Origin: an uncultured Mucilaginibacter sp.
GTDB lineage: Bacteria > Bacteroidota > Bacteroidia > Sphingobacteriales > Sphingobacteriaceae
Assembly (NCBI GenBank): GCA_903864275.1
Contig: CAIPFE010000037.1
Location: 1-64,000, forward strand
Direction of reading: 5' to 3'
DNA: 64,000 bases
Of the stretch, positions 9,529-17,858 are shown one piece after another. Within the stretch, counting starts at the first letter, position 1, and every line of letters starts with the position of its first letter. The position numbers were made by a program, and so were the translations under genes. The notes under the pieces were generated by a model, which saw only the letters and a list, made by a program, of their open reading frames with translations, was not told the DNA's origin and did no database searches.

Positions 9529-9776
9529 AATGTATTAATATACAATTTTGTTTAATCCAGCGTATTTACTTCGTTAAGATAGTGAATGTCATGCACGGAT
9601 GACAGGTAGCGCAATTTCATTAATTTTTACCTTGCTTTCTATATTCCTACGAATGAAACAACAATTTAATTTTGCAAGGCAATTTTAGGATTGTGTTTTA
9701 AACGAAAGAAAATTAGTTTAAAAAGAGAATTTTTCCTATGCTATTAATCTTCAATTTATCAAATAATGTATTTTTC

Positions 9777-11135
9777 TTATGAATCAGGATAAACAGAAGA
9801 ATATTGGCTAAGCCTTGCATTTTTCAATAACTTAAAAGTTTCAATGGAAGTAAATATTGAACCGGGGAGCAGGCAGAAAATATTGGCAAAAACAATTGAG
9901 GAAAGTCCTAAAGTAGTATATTTACTAAGCCAGATGGTCAAAGGAATATTAACAAGCCCGCCTGCAATTGCACAATATAATTGAACCCTTACCTGGCCTA
10001 TGCCGTTCAAAAAAAATGAAAAGATATTGGTAAAGCAAAAAATAAAATTATAAATGACAAGACTCAAGCATAGTAAAAACTGTATTGGGAAGTACTTTTT
10101 CAACCAATAAAGACTTACAATCGGGTAAAGGTAATATTGTAGAATGCTTAAGAAACACAAGCATATCGCAATTAATATATACTTTTTAATGTTCTTCTCA
10201 ATCCAGTCATACTCCTTTTGGTACCAGGCGTTCGTAAAAGCCCCCCAAATAGGTGTCAGTAAAATACTAAAAATCATGGTCGAGACATTATAATATTTAA
10301 AGGCTATATTATACTCCGCTACATTGTCGATCTTAAATAATTGTACGATCAGAATGTTGGTTGTAGAGAAAATTATTATGTATATAATTTGGATAGCAAA
10401 AAACTGAAGGCCTAATCCCAGCAAATCTTTGCGAAGGGAGTGATCGACGAATTTTAATGAAGGTTTAATAGCCGCATATTTGCCATTAAATAGTACTAAT
10501 GAATAAATGATCAAGATTATAACCGGAGCGACGCAAATTGATATAAGAATGCTATAAAAATTTAAATGGCCGGCCCATTTTAGCAAATAAAATAAAACTA
10601 TGTTTAACAGGTTAGTTAAAAACAGGATGCTGTCATTCATTGAAGATTTTTGGTCTGCCAATAATATTACACTAATCAGTTCAAGGATAAACCGTACGGC
10701 AAACAAAAAGACAACGTAAACGAAGCACAAATTAAGGTTTGGAATTGAACCCTTTTTTACATTTAAAACGAAGCTCCAATCAATTATTGGCACAATAATT
10801 AAAAATATTACAAGGAATGCTCCAAATAAGTACCCAACATAGGCGTATGCTGTGCTGATATATTTTTTCGATAAGATTTTATTGTTTTCCGCTATTGACC
10901 TGCCAAGCTTATTTCTGAGCCCATTACCAATACCAATATCAAAAAATGATATAAAACCAGCTATGGAGGTAATAGTTAATATGATACCATAAGCCCTTTG
11001 GTTAACAGCGTTTAAATAAAGAGAGATCAATAAAAAGCCGGCTAATAGTGAAAACCCCTTCAAACCAAAGGATATCATAATATTTTTGACGACTATTTGG
11101 GTCCTTTCATTAAAATTAGAAAATCGGGAGAACAT
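9777..11135 (-). CDS. Second polysaccharide flippase (Wzx/PST family paralogue)
   Basis: 452 residues, about 12 membrane helices. It aligns along its length with the flippase at 1984-3342: QRAYGIILTITS, FISFFDIGIGNGLRNKLGRS, SSMNDSI, and the closing segments AIAGGLVNIPLTIWLSKYT and LSSIVFANIFCLLPG. Two diverged copies of one flippase type in a 10-kb stretch suggest either two export pathways or an older locus preserved beside a newer one. The start is ATG at 11133-11135; the next gene upstream is divergent. Confidence 0.85.
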   Translation of the reverse strand: MFSRFSNFNERTQIVVKNIMISFGLKGFSLLAGFLLISLYLNAVNQRAYGIILTITSIAGFISFFDIGIGNGLRNKLGRSIAENNKILSKKYISTAYAYVGYLFGAFLVIFLIIVPIIDWSFVLNVKKGSIPNLNLCFVYVVFLFAVRFILELISVILLADQKSSMNDSILFLTNLLNIVLFYLLKWAGHLNFYSILISICVAPVIILIIYSLVLFNGKYAAIKPSLKFVDHSLRKDLLGLGLQFFAIQIIYIIIFSTTNILIVQLFKIDNVAEYNIAFKYYNVSTMIFSILLTPIWGAFTNAWYQKEYDWIEKNIKKYILIAICLCFLSILQYYLYPIVSLYWLKKYFPIQFLLCLSLVIYNFIFCFTNIFSFFLNGIGQVRVQLYCAIAGGLVNIPLTIWLSKYTTLGLSSIVFANIFCLLPGSIFTSIETFKLLKNARLSQYSSVYPDS

Positions 11136-11360
11136 ATGATATAATAGATAAACGGTGAACCAAAGTACACATTTTGGCGGACAGCGCCTATTTTCTAATA
11201 CATTCCGTTAGCAACAAAACCTGGCTTACGGCTGTAAACCAAAACACAAGGGCCTTGTGTTCAGGTTTTAATGCATCGGCCAATAGATTTAGAAAGATAA
11301 CTAAAGCTTTTTCTTTCTAAATTTGGGGCAGACAAGCCTTAACTAATCGACATTGATCTG

Positions 11361-11605
11361 TGATCGTTAAATTTTATGCAAATACCTGGCAACGTAATAG
11401 CGACCGCAGATGATTTGGGACTAAAACCATCTGTTAACCAGGCTATTTTATACTGTTTTAAGCAGGGGTATATTAATAGCACATCATTTTTAACGAATAC
11501 AATTTATTTTGAAGAAACCGCCAGTCTGATCCATGAAAACCCATCTATAAATAACATAGGTGTACATATTAACCTGGCTGACGGAAGGCAAGCCGCAAAT
11601 TTACC
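11361..11605 (+). repeat. Direct repeat copy 1 (5' part of ChbG/YdjC gene)
   Basis: About 245 bp from TGATCGT through the first 77 codons closely match 12524-12768, with most differences at third positions. The repeat starts about 15 bp before the ATG in both copies, so the ribosome-binding region is included. The methyltransferase gene lies between the copies. Confidence 0.75.
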
Positions 11606-11612
11606 CAGATAG
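11376..11612 (+). pseudogene. Truncated duplicate of ChbG/YdjC-family deacetylase
   Basis: 78 residues nearly identical to the N-terminus of the full gene at 12539: IATADDLGLKPSVN and GYINSTSFLTNTIYFEET. It keeps the metal-binding Asp-Asp but stops at GIGVH-like INLADGRQAANLPR, losing the His-rich motif and the rest of the fold. Non-functional by itself. It ends 27 bp before the methyltransferase start, consistent with an insertion or recombination that split a tandem copy. Confidence 0.75.
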
Positions 11613-11639
11613 GGAATACCTGACAATAAAAGACAAAAT

Positions 11640-12299
11640 ATGGCAATTAACTTTTTAAATCCATTATCCGACAAATCATTAAATCAAAGATTTAGAGCAA
11701 AAAGATTTAAATTCTTCTCAGCCCTTTTATATACAGTTAAATCAAATAAGCCATTAAATATTCTAGATGTAGGACGGCGAGAAAATTATTGGGAAAGGAT
11801 GAGCTATTCGGACAACAATAATGTTCATATCACTTTATTGAACTTAGAAAAGGTAATTACAAAAAACAATAACTTTACAAGTATCAAGGGTGATGCGTCA
11901 GATTTGTCTTTATTTAAGGACAAAGAGTTCGATATTGTTTATTCAAATTCTGCAATCGAACACCTTTTTTCAAAGGCAAATCAAAAGAAAATGGCAGACG
12001 AAGCCAGAAGAGTAGGCAAATGTTATTATATACAAACACCAAATTTCTATTTTCCAATTGAACCTCATTGGCTATTTCCTTTTTTTCAATTTTTACCCTT
12101 TAATGTAAGGGTCTTTCTGACAAGAAACTTAAATTTAGGGCATTATAAAAAAGCTGTTAATAAAGAGGAAGCAGTTCAGAGAATAAATGAAGTAAAACTA
12201 CTCACTGAATTGGAAATGAAAGAATTGTTTCCAGATGGAAAAGTATATAAAGAAATTCTTTTCGGGCTGACAAAATCGATAACAATGTATCGTTTTTAG
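11640..12299 (+). CDS. Class I SAM-dependent methyltransferase
   Basis: 219 residues. The SAM-binding loop is NILDVGRREN (about 40), an acidic motif-II-like segment follows (LLNLEK), then KGDASDLSLFKDKEFDIVYS and NSAIEHLFSKANQKKMADEA (about 90-120), the Methyltransf_11-like catalytic core. The C-terminal half (YYIQTPNFYFPIEPHWLFPF) resembles methyltransferases in cell-surface glycan loci. The substrate is unknown; sugar or lipid methylation is inferred from context. It sits between two direct copies of a ChbG 5' end and may be a later arrival. Confidence 0.8.
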   Translation: MAINFLNPLSDKSLNQRFRAKRFKFFSALLYTVKSNKPLNILDVGRRENYWERMSYSDNNNVHITLLNLEKVITKNNNFTSIKGDASDLSLFKDKEFDIVYSNSAIEHLFSKANQKKMADEARRVGKCYYIQTPNFYFPIEPHWLFPFFQFLPFNVRVFLTRNLNLGHYKKAVNKEEAVQRINEVKLLTELEMKELFPDGKVYKEILFGLTKSITMYRF

Positions 12300-12523
12300 G
12301 AATGACGGTGCTTTCTAATCAAAAAAGGAACAAATGAATGAAAGACAAGACTTATACATCGAAATTTAAAATCATCTGTTACCCTTATAGAAAAGAGTAA
12401 CCTGGTGTATTTGAAAGAGCCGTCTAAAACCGGCATAAGAAAAAACAGCTAAACATAGGTTGCCTTAAAGCTTTCTATTATATCTACGTATACACAAAAA
12501 CTGAATATTTGAAACAAAATTTA

Positions 12524-12768
12524 TGATCGTGAAATTTTATGCAAATACCTGATAACATAATAGCGACCGCAGATGATTTGGGGCTACAACTATCCATTAA
12601 CTACGCTATTTTACGCTGTTTTATGAAGGGGTATATTAATAGTACATCATTTTTGACGAATACAATCTATTTTGAAGAAACTGTTAATTTGATCCATGAG
12701 AACCCATCTATCAAAAACATAGGTGTACACGTTAACCTGGCTGAAGGCAAGCCGCTTACAAATTTTAA
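12524..12768 (+). repeat. Direct repeat copy 2 (5' part of intact ChbG/YdjC gene)
   Basis: Partner of 11361-11605. This copy continues into an intact reading frame. The 12300-12538 stretch between the methyltransferase and this copy has no recognisable gene. Confidence 0.75.
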
Positions 12769-13276
12769 TCAATATACCTACTTAAATGAACAAGGTAATT
12801 GGAATATAGAAAAAACCAATAAAAAAGCCGGTTTTTTGAATACAGATACTAAAGCAGCATTTGCAAAAGAAATATACGCACAAATAGATAGGGCATTAGC
12901 ATGCAATGTTTCAATAGTACACCTGGATTCCCACTACCATTTGCATACGTTGCCTTGTTTCTATAAATTGTTTTTGCAAGCTTCAAAGCATTATAAATTA
13001 AAACTAAGGCTTGCTCAAACCTATAATGAAAACAATTACTTAAAATTTATATACCGGAAATATATCAATCAGCTATTTAAAGGAAACCATGTTCACTATT
13101 CCGATTATTTTGAAACAGTACCCCATTTTCTAAATAATGGGACCGGTTTTACTCATGATGATGTTATTGAATTGATGCTGCACCCGGATTTTGACTCGTC
13201 AGGAAAATTAACAGACCATTTTGATAAAACTGCATTGACGGATTGGATTATGTTTTTAGAAAAAAACAGGAAATAA
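12539..13276 (+). CDS. ChbG/YdjC/HpnK-family carbohydrate deacetylase
   Basis: 245 residues, about the family length. Metal ligands and catalytic positions are visible: TADDLG (10-15), NIGVHVNLAEGKPL (about 62-75), VHLDSHYHLHTLP (about 127-139) and GTGFTHDDVIELMLHPD (about 203-219). The family removes N-acetyl groups from chito-oligosaccharides or glycan intermediates using a divalent metal in a TIM-barrel-like fold. In this locus it may deacetylate a lipid-linked or polymerised sugar. The closest relative is the truncated copy 1.1 kb upstream. Confidence 0.88.
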   Translation: MQIPDNIIATADDLGLQLSINYAILRCFMKGYINSTSFLTNTIYFEETVNLIHENPSIKNIGVHVNLAEGKPLTNFNQYTYLNEQGNWNIEKTNKKAGFLNTDTKAAFAKEIYAQIDRALACNVSIVHLDSHYHLHTLPCFYKLFLQASKHYKLKLRLAQTYNENNYLKFIYRKYINQLFKGNHVHYSDYFETVPHFLNNGTGFTHDDVIELMLHPDFDSSGKLTDHFDKTALTDWIMFLEKNRK

Positions 13277-13996
13277 TCGAAGCGTAAATAATTCATCTTT
13301 AGCCGTCCACTAATCAGATACGTATTAAATATACAAAAAACGATCCTTTTGAAGCAATTTAACCATTTGGGCCTGTGTCAGCCATAGCGTTTCTTTAACA
13401 GTTGAAGATATAATGCGGCTGTACTAATCTAAAATTCGCTTTCGCTATCTCAGCAGCTCTAGCCGCTTCATTCGTTCCTCATTCAGCCACTTCGCCGCAT
13501 TTTAAAAGACCGTGCGGTTTGGGCATCGCCTGCGCTCACCCAAACCACACGGACTTTTTACAGCCACTCCTTATTTTATAATACTGTTTTCAATGTCCTT
13601 TAAAAATTCCCCCAGGCTTTTTGGTTAGCAAATTTCTGAACAAGCCCTTGACGTCAAGACCGGACCCTGCGGGTTTGCTGAAAAAAAATCTTCCTTGCTC
13701 GTGCCTCGCAAGCGTATTTTTTTTCGCAAAGTCTTGCCTTACAAAGGGCTTGAATTCAGGTGAGGTTGCTTAACAAAAGCCCGGAGGCCATGCCGACTGA
13801 CTTTAAAAGAAAAGCAACATGAAAACAGCAAACGGCAGAGCCCACCACACAAACCGCACAGCAGAGCCGATTCTATCGGTTCAAGCAGGCAAGGACAACC
13901 GCCCATCCGGGCAATTATAAATTCATAGAATAAGGCGTTTGGATATTACTACCTTAAGGGTTTGTTATTGGCGATCATAAATAAATCATCTTTATA
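13277..13996. other. 720-bp gene-free region rich in inverted repeats
   Basis: No supported gene. It contains a 14-bp-arm hairpin (13510-13552) and a larger imperfect inverted repeat (about 13623-13785), where CAAGCCCTT at about 13652 faces AAGGGCTTG at about 13746 and GTTAGCAA faces TTGCTTAAC. GC content is higher than in the flanking polysaccharide genes. It may be the remnant of a mobile element. Confidence 0.45.
13510..13552. repeat. Hairpin with 14-bp arms and flanking A/T runs
   Basis: CCGTGCGGTTTGGG (13510-13523) pairs with CCCAAACCACACGG (13539-13552), with one G-U position. The stem is nearly extended by AAAAGA before and ACTTTTT after. The downstream T run makes a plus-strand terminator possible, though the nearest plus-strand gene ends 230 bp upstream. 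Confidence 0.6.
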
Positions 13997-15121
13997 TTAT
14001 CCGGTTGAAATAACAGAAAATGATTTTTTAAGCTTTAAAAAATAGGTTTCGATATATTTATAAGAAAATGACGCCACTGCAATTACTAACAGGTATATGA
14101 CCGGGTATGCTAACACTTGTATATGATACTTATAAAAGATAGTTATCACTAAGTTGATCACGAAAAAATGATACATATAAATTCCGTATGATATTTTACC
14201 CAAGTAGTCAAATAATTTGAAATCAATATTAATTAAGCTCGTTTCAAGCCTTACAAGGTTTAAAATAATCAGGCCGTAAAGTACCGCGTGTATCTCCCAA
14301 AAAAATGAGTGAAACCAATAACCTGCAGCAGCCAGGCAAACTTCTGTTAAATAAATAAATAATTGGAATGTTTTATTGGTAATGATGCTGTGAGCTTTCA
14401 GGTTTCTATTTAATACTGCAAATAATGCACCTATTAATAAACAATCAAACCTTAACACATCAAAAATAGCAATGATAAAATCATAATTTATCTTAAACGC
14501 CTTAGGCTGATAATGTATATGCAGCAAATATCTTAATATCGCCGTAATAGTTACATATAAAATTATATAAGCAAATATCCAGTTTACTAATTTCGTGGTG
14601 CTGAGTTTTTTTACAATTGACGACCAAACCAAATAAAACTGCTCTTCAATGCCTATTGACCATAAGTGACCTGCATATGCTATTGGCCCTAATATAATGA
14701 TTTGCAAATGCGGCAAAAACAAAACATATAGAATGATATTAGCAAGAAAATGATCCTTTACGCTTTCAAATGCATATCCCAATTGAAATGCAGGGAACAC
14801 TGGTATTATAAAAAACGCTGATAGCACTATGATAAAATACAATGGCCAGATTCTTAATATACGCCGGATAATGAAGTTTTTAACATTGATCCCGGACGGC
14901 GATGCTTTTTCAATAACTAATAAAGAGGTTATAAGAAAACCACTTAGAACAAAAAACAGGTCAACACCAAGTTTGCCAACTAAAGGTACAAAAGAATGAT
15001 TATCCCATAAATTTGGCAGATGCTTTATTGATTTTAATTGTTCGGTATGATGTATTACTACCACAAATGCAGCTAAAAATCTTAACGAATTTAAATTTGG
15101 ATAGTGTACCTTTTTTTTCAT
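13997..15121 (-). CDS. Acyltransferase family 3 protein (OafA-like)
   Basis: 374 residues from the ATG at 15119-15121. An upstream TTG at 15176-15178 would add 19 residues without family similarity, so the ATG is chosen. NLNSLRFLAAFVVVIHHTEQ (about 9-28) carries the conserved Arg and the catalytic-type His pair. GVDLFFVLSGFLITSLLVIE and FIIRRILRIWPLYFIIV follow, then the GHLWSIGIEEQFYLVW motif (about 145-160) that is diagnostic for the OafA branch. About 10 membrane helices. Probably acylates surface glycans. It is the third acyltransferase-3 gene of the region and is isolated by gene-free DNA on both sides. Confidence 0.9.
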   Translation of the reverse strand: MKKKVHYPNLNSLRFLAAFVVVIHHTEQLKSIKHLPNLWDNHSFVPLVGKLGVDLFFVLSGFLITSLLVIEKASPSGINVKNFIIRRILRIWPLYFIIVLSAFFIIPVFPAFQLGYAFESVKDHFLANIILYVLFLPHLQIIILGPIAYAGHLWSIGIEEQFYLVWSSIVKKLSTTKLVNWIFAYIILYVTITAILRYLLHIHYQPKAFKINYDFIIAIFDVLRFDCLLIGALFAVLNRNLKAHSIITNKTFQLFIYLTEVCLAAAGYWFHSFFWEIHAVLYGLIILNLVRLETSLINIDFKLFDYLGKISYGIYMYHFFVINLVITIFYKYHIQVLAYPVIYLLVIAVASFSYKYIETYFLKLKKSFSVISTG

Positions 15122-15448
15122 TAACGCAATAAATCTGTTTAAAGCTAATGATTTAATGCAGTTGGGCAAATAAGCCAATTTATATTTAAATGTATATTTA
15201 CGTTAAAAGGCAGGCTGCGTCAGTGCCAGTTGAGTTTAATACTGAACAGCAAAATTAAAGCCGGTGACGCTATAAAATTGAAGACTTTCCAATAAGCTGG
15301 CCAACCAATTTGTTGCGGGCGGGTCATTTGGTACACTTTCGCCGACCGTTCTTGGCCGTCATTTTAATAGTTATAACCTAAAAACCCTTAACTGTACTAT
15401 TTTCAATCGATGAAAACCCATTAAAAACTTAGCCAAAGTGTTGTACCC

Positions 15449-15928
15449 ATGTTGTACCTTATAAAAAAGCTTTATGAATTTAATTCAGAAGAACTAAACC
15501 TGTTTGAATTGGTAATGCTGTCGACGGGGATGTTCAAACAGTCTATAGATGCTAAGAAGCTTATTTTTAATAACCTGCTCGATCTGCGGCAAACGATAAA
15601 AGGCGACCAGGAGATCATACAGTTCAGTACCCGGAACCTGATTGACAACGCAATAAAATATTCCCCGGTGAATGGCATTATTACAGTAACGGTAAGAATG
15701 GACGATAAGGCATTTGTCGTTTCGGTCAGGAATGACGGAAAAGGAATGACGGAAAAGCAGCTGAACAACCTGTTTACCTTCAGGCAGCAGGAACCCAGTG
15801 AGAGGGGAGCCGGTATGGCGCTGACCTTAAGCAGGGAATTCATTACCCTGCTGAATGGCAGGATATGGGCAGAGAGTAAGCCCGGAAAGGGGGGCGACTT
15901 TTTATTATTCGCTTCCCATATAGTTTAG
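15449..15928 (+). pseudogene. HATPase_c fragment of a sensor histidine kinase
   Basis: 159 residues that contain only the ATP-binding domain of a histidine kinase: N box STRNLIDNAIKYSP (about 68-81), G1 VRNDGKGMTEKQL (about 102-114), G2-like ERGAGMALTLSREFITLLNG (about 128-147) and the closing GKGGDFLLF. There is no DHp helix with a phospho-accepting His and no sensor or membrane segment; homologues are several hundred residues long. The 270 bp upstream hold no continuation. It is probably the 3' remnant of a deleted kinase gene. A stand-alone ATPase role cannot be excluded because the frame is intact. Confidence 0.65.
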
Positions 15929-16870
15929 CCTGTTAACCTATAAAGCCGGCGGGGCAAGAATATTCGTTGATAGCAAGTACACCACACCATTTTACTGGAC
16001 AGCTGATCGGAAAGAACTGATTTATATACCATCCCTGAGAGCATAATCTTGAATATGCGAATAGCATACCGTACAGAATAGTAGATAGTTCAGAGTGAGG
16101 TGGAGTGATCGCATAGTTGGCAAGCAAATTTACGCTTATACCTATTATTGAGAATTGCTTATGGGATTTCATGCTTACTTCTTAAAAGGGCAGATTACTG
16201 AGTAACTTATAAGAAATATAGCGGTCAACCAACGTATTGCCATATAAGAAATCGGGTAGCAGGTATCTTATATTAGATTTTACTCGACAGGGAGATATAA
16301 AAGCAACGATGTTGTTAGAAAATAGGTTGAAAATTATTATCTATCATCCTCGAACGACCCCTCTTCAACTATAAAACCTATGCCATAATCATCCGTAAAA
16401 ATATTTCCAGGCATTCGAAACAAAATCATTTTTATCTTACGGGTTAAAATAAATCAATCCCATATTCACTACTACCGCGAATATAGCCCATGCCGGGATA
16501 AAAAGTAAAGGCTATATAAACGGGCAGTTGTGTTTTGTTTTTCAGTGGCTTGCCCGGCCTTGACTATTTACCCGGCTCGCGCTGTTGGTTGCTTAAGCGG
16601 TAAATATGGGGTGGTGTGTTCATCTCCTTTTCCGGCTTGCAGATAAGTAGCAATGCATGACCTAATATAATTATGTTGAAAATAAAAGACAGGGTGCTCA
16701 ACTTAAACTGTTTGTTTAAAGTTGCAAACTAATCTAAATTATTGTTGCATAACTTAAACGAGATCGTTAAATTTGTATCAATCACTGTTGAAGAGTACGT
16801 GAGTAAAACAGTGAGTAGTTCTAAAAAGTCTCCATCAAGTTATTGATATATAGTTATTTGCGGAAATGAT

Positions 16871-16950
16871 TAATCGTCCTGCCACCCCGACTAGTATAAT
16901 TAATGCCTTGTTCGTTGAAAACGAACGAGGCTTTTTTATTTTGCAGCGAT
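16871..16950 (+). repeat. tRNA-Pro-3'-end-like segment plus terminator, copy 1
   Basis: CCTGCCACCCCGACTA (16878-16893) resembles the T-stem/acceptor 3' half of a bacterial tRNA-Pro. It is followed by GCCTTGTTCGTT-GAA-AACGAACGAGGC (16905-16931) and a T run, a rho-independent terminator. No tRNA 5' half is present. The block recurs in similar form at 17048-17125, including the trailing TTGCAGCG.TG. Confidence 0.4.
16905..16937 (+). terminator. Rho-independent terminator
   Basis: 12-bp arms (16905-16916 and 16920-16931) with one G-U pair and a 3-base loop, followed by TTTTTT. There is no gene immediately upstream; it ends the tRNA-like block. Confidence 0.65.
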
Positions 16951-17047
16951 GTAAGCTTTGCTTACAGGAGCGGAAAAATAAAAAAGACGAACAGCGCAGC
17001 GAGGGCTTTAATTATACTGGAACACCCCCCACACAGGATCAGCGCGG

Positions 17048-17125
17048 CTAATCCTGCTACCCCCGACAAAGTAATTAAAGTCTTACCCATTGAAAACGGG
17101 TGAGGCTTTTTTACTTGCAGCGTTG
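17048..17125 (+). repeat. tRNA-3'-end-like segment plus terminator, copy 2
   Basis: TAATCCTGCTACCCCCGAC (17049-17067) parallels copy 1 at 16871. It is followed by GTCTTACCC...GGGTGAGGC and a T run (17080-17112). Copy 2 also has CAGGAT...ATCCTG pairing across the would-be T loop, but the loop is 11 bases rather than 7, so it is not a functional T arm. Confidence 0.4.
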
Positions 17126-17413
17126 CAAACCAAAGATGCTATATAATTCCGCTGCCTCCCTTCATATTCTTTTTCGCTAAGAACACCCTTGCTTCTATTT
17201 AACGCCGGATCCGGGAGGCTCGCTTCCTGCGCGGCTGGTCAGTACATTCGCTACCGACGGGCCGCTTCACATTTTCAAGAACCCGAAAATCAAATTTCAA
17301 AAGCACATTTACCCGCATTTGCTCAAAATTAGAGGGTCGCATTCGGGAACATCGTCATCCCAAAGTAAGCACATCATAATAGCGTCATATAACAGTTTGA
17401 TTAGTGAATTTTA

Positions 17414-17455
17414 GTAAACTAAGTTGACTAAAGTAGTCAACTTAGTTTACCTTTG
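17414..17455 (+). promoter_or_regulatory. Perfect 17-bp-arm palindromic operator with promoter
   Basis: GTAAACTAAGTTGACTA (17414-17430), AAG, then its exact reverse complement (17434-17450). A Bacteroidota-type -7 box TACCTTTG (17448-17455) overlaps the end of the right arm, and TTG at 17424-17426 inside the left arm can serve as the -33 element with a 21-bp spacer. A dimeric repressor bound here would block the promoter of the next two genes. The MarR-family protein encoded at 20573 is the natural candidate. Confidence 0.75.
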
Positions 17456-17474
17456 TGCCATCAAATCAGCAGAC

Positions 17475-17858
17475 ATGAAAACACAATACATAAACATTGG
17501 CCAGGCACTTTCAGGAGTCTATAATTTAATGGTCGCCGGTATTGCCGGCCTGGATTGGAACAAACTGTTTTCTGCATTTAGGCTTTCGCCAGACAAGGCA
17601 GGCAATTATCTTTTCCCGCTGTTCAAACAACTTTTCAGGGACAGTTTTACCAGCTCGGAAACAGAGATGGAAATGCTGTTACTATTCGCGAAAAATTATT
17701 TTCTATTGGCAGCCTTCATCATAAGCCAGGCTGCATTAGCGCTTCGGTTCAAAAAGTCGCGTGAACGCATAAACCAAAGTACAATGCTGAATAGCGAAAA
17801 TTATTATAAGCACAAACAAGCCGCCGGAAATTGGGGCGGACAAATTTTAGTATCATGA
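17475..17858 (+). CDS. Small protein of unknown function, coupled to DUF5686 gene
   Basis: 127 residues from the ATG at 17475, chosen over an upstream in-frame TTG because it lies 20 bp after the -7 box and follows the palindrome. I do not recognise the family. A hydrophobic stretch at about 72-94 (EMLLLFAKNYFLLAAFIISQ) is followed by a basic segment KKSRER, so a single membrane helix is plausible. Its TGA overlaps the ATG of the next gene (ATGA at 17855-17858), a sign of translational coupling, so it is likely to work with that cell-envelope protein. Confidence 0.7.
   Translation: MKTQYINIGQALSGVYNLMVAGIAGLDWNKLFSAFRLSPDKAGNYLFPLFKQLFRDSFTSSETEMEMLLLFAKNYFLLAAFIISQAALALRFKKSRERINQSTMLNSENYYKHKQAAGNWGGQILVS

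Larger units (their letters stand above)
15929..17413. other. 1.5-kb region without a supported gene
   Basis: Short open frames on both strands show no family resemblance. The only structures I can support are two similar blocks at 16871-16950 and 17048-17125, each tRNA-3'-end-like followed by a terminator hairpin, described separately. The region lies next to the kinase fragment and is compatible with a decayed integration zone. Confidence 0.5.

Noticed and set aside
11361..12768. Direct repeats as insertion-sequence ends
   Set aside because: No transposase or terminal inverted repeats; the repeats are coding sequence of a ChbG gene.
15933..16172. 79-residue minus-strand open frame
   Set aside because: No recognisable domain, overlaps an alternative coding-like plus frame; neither can be supported.
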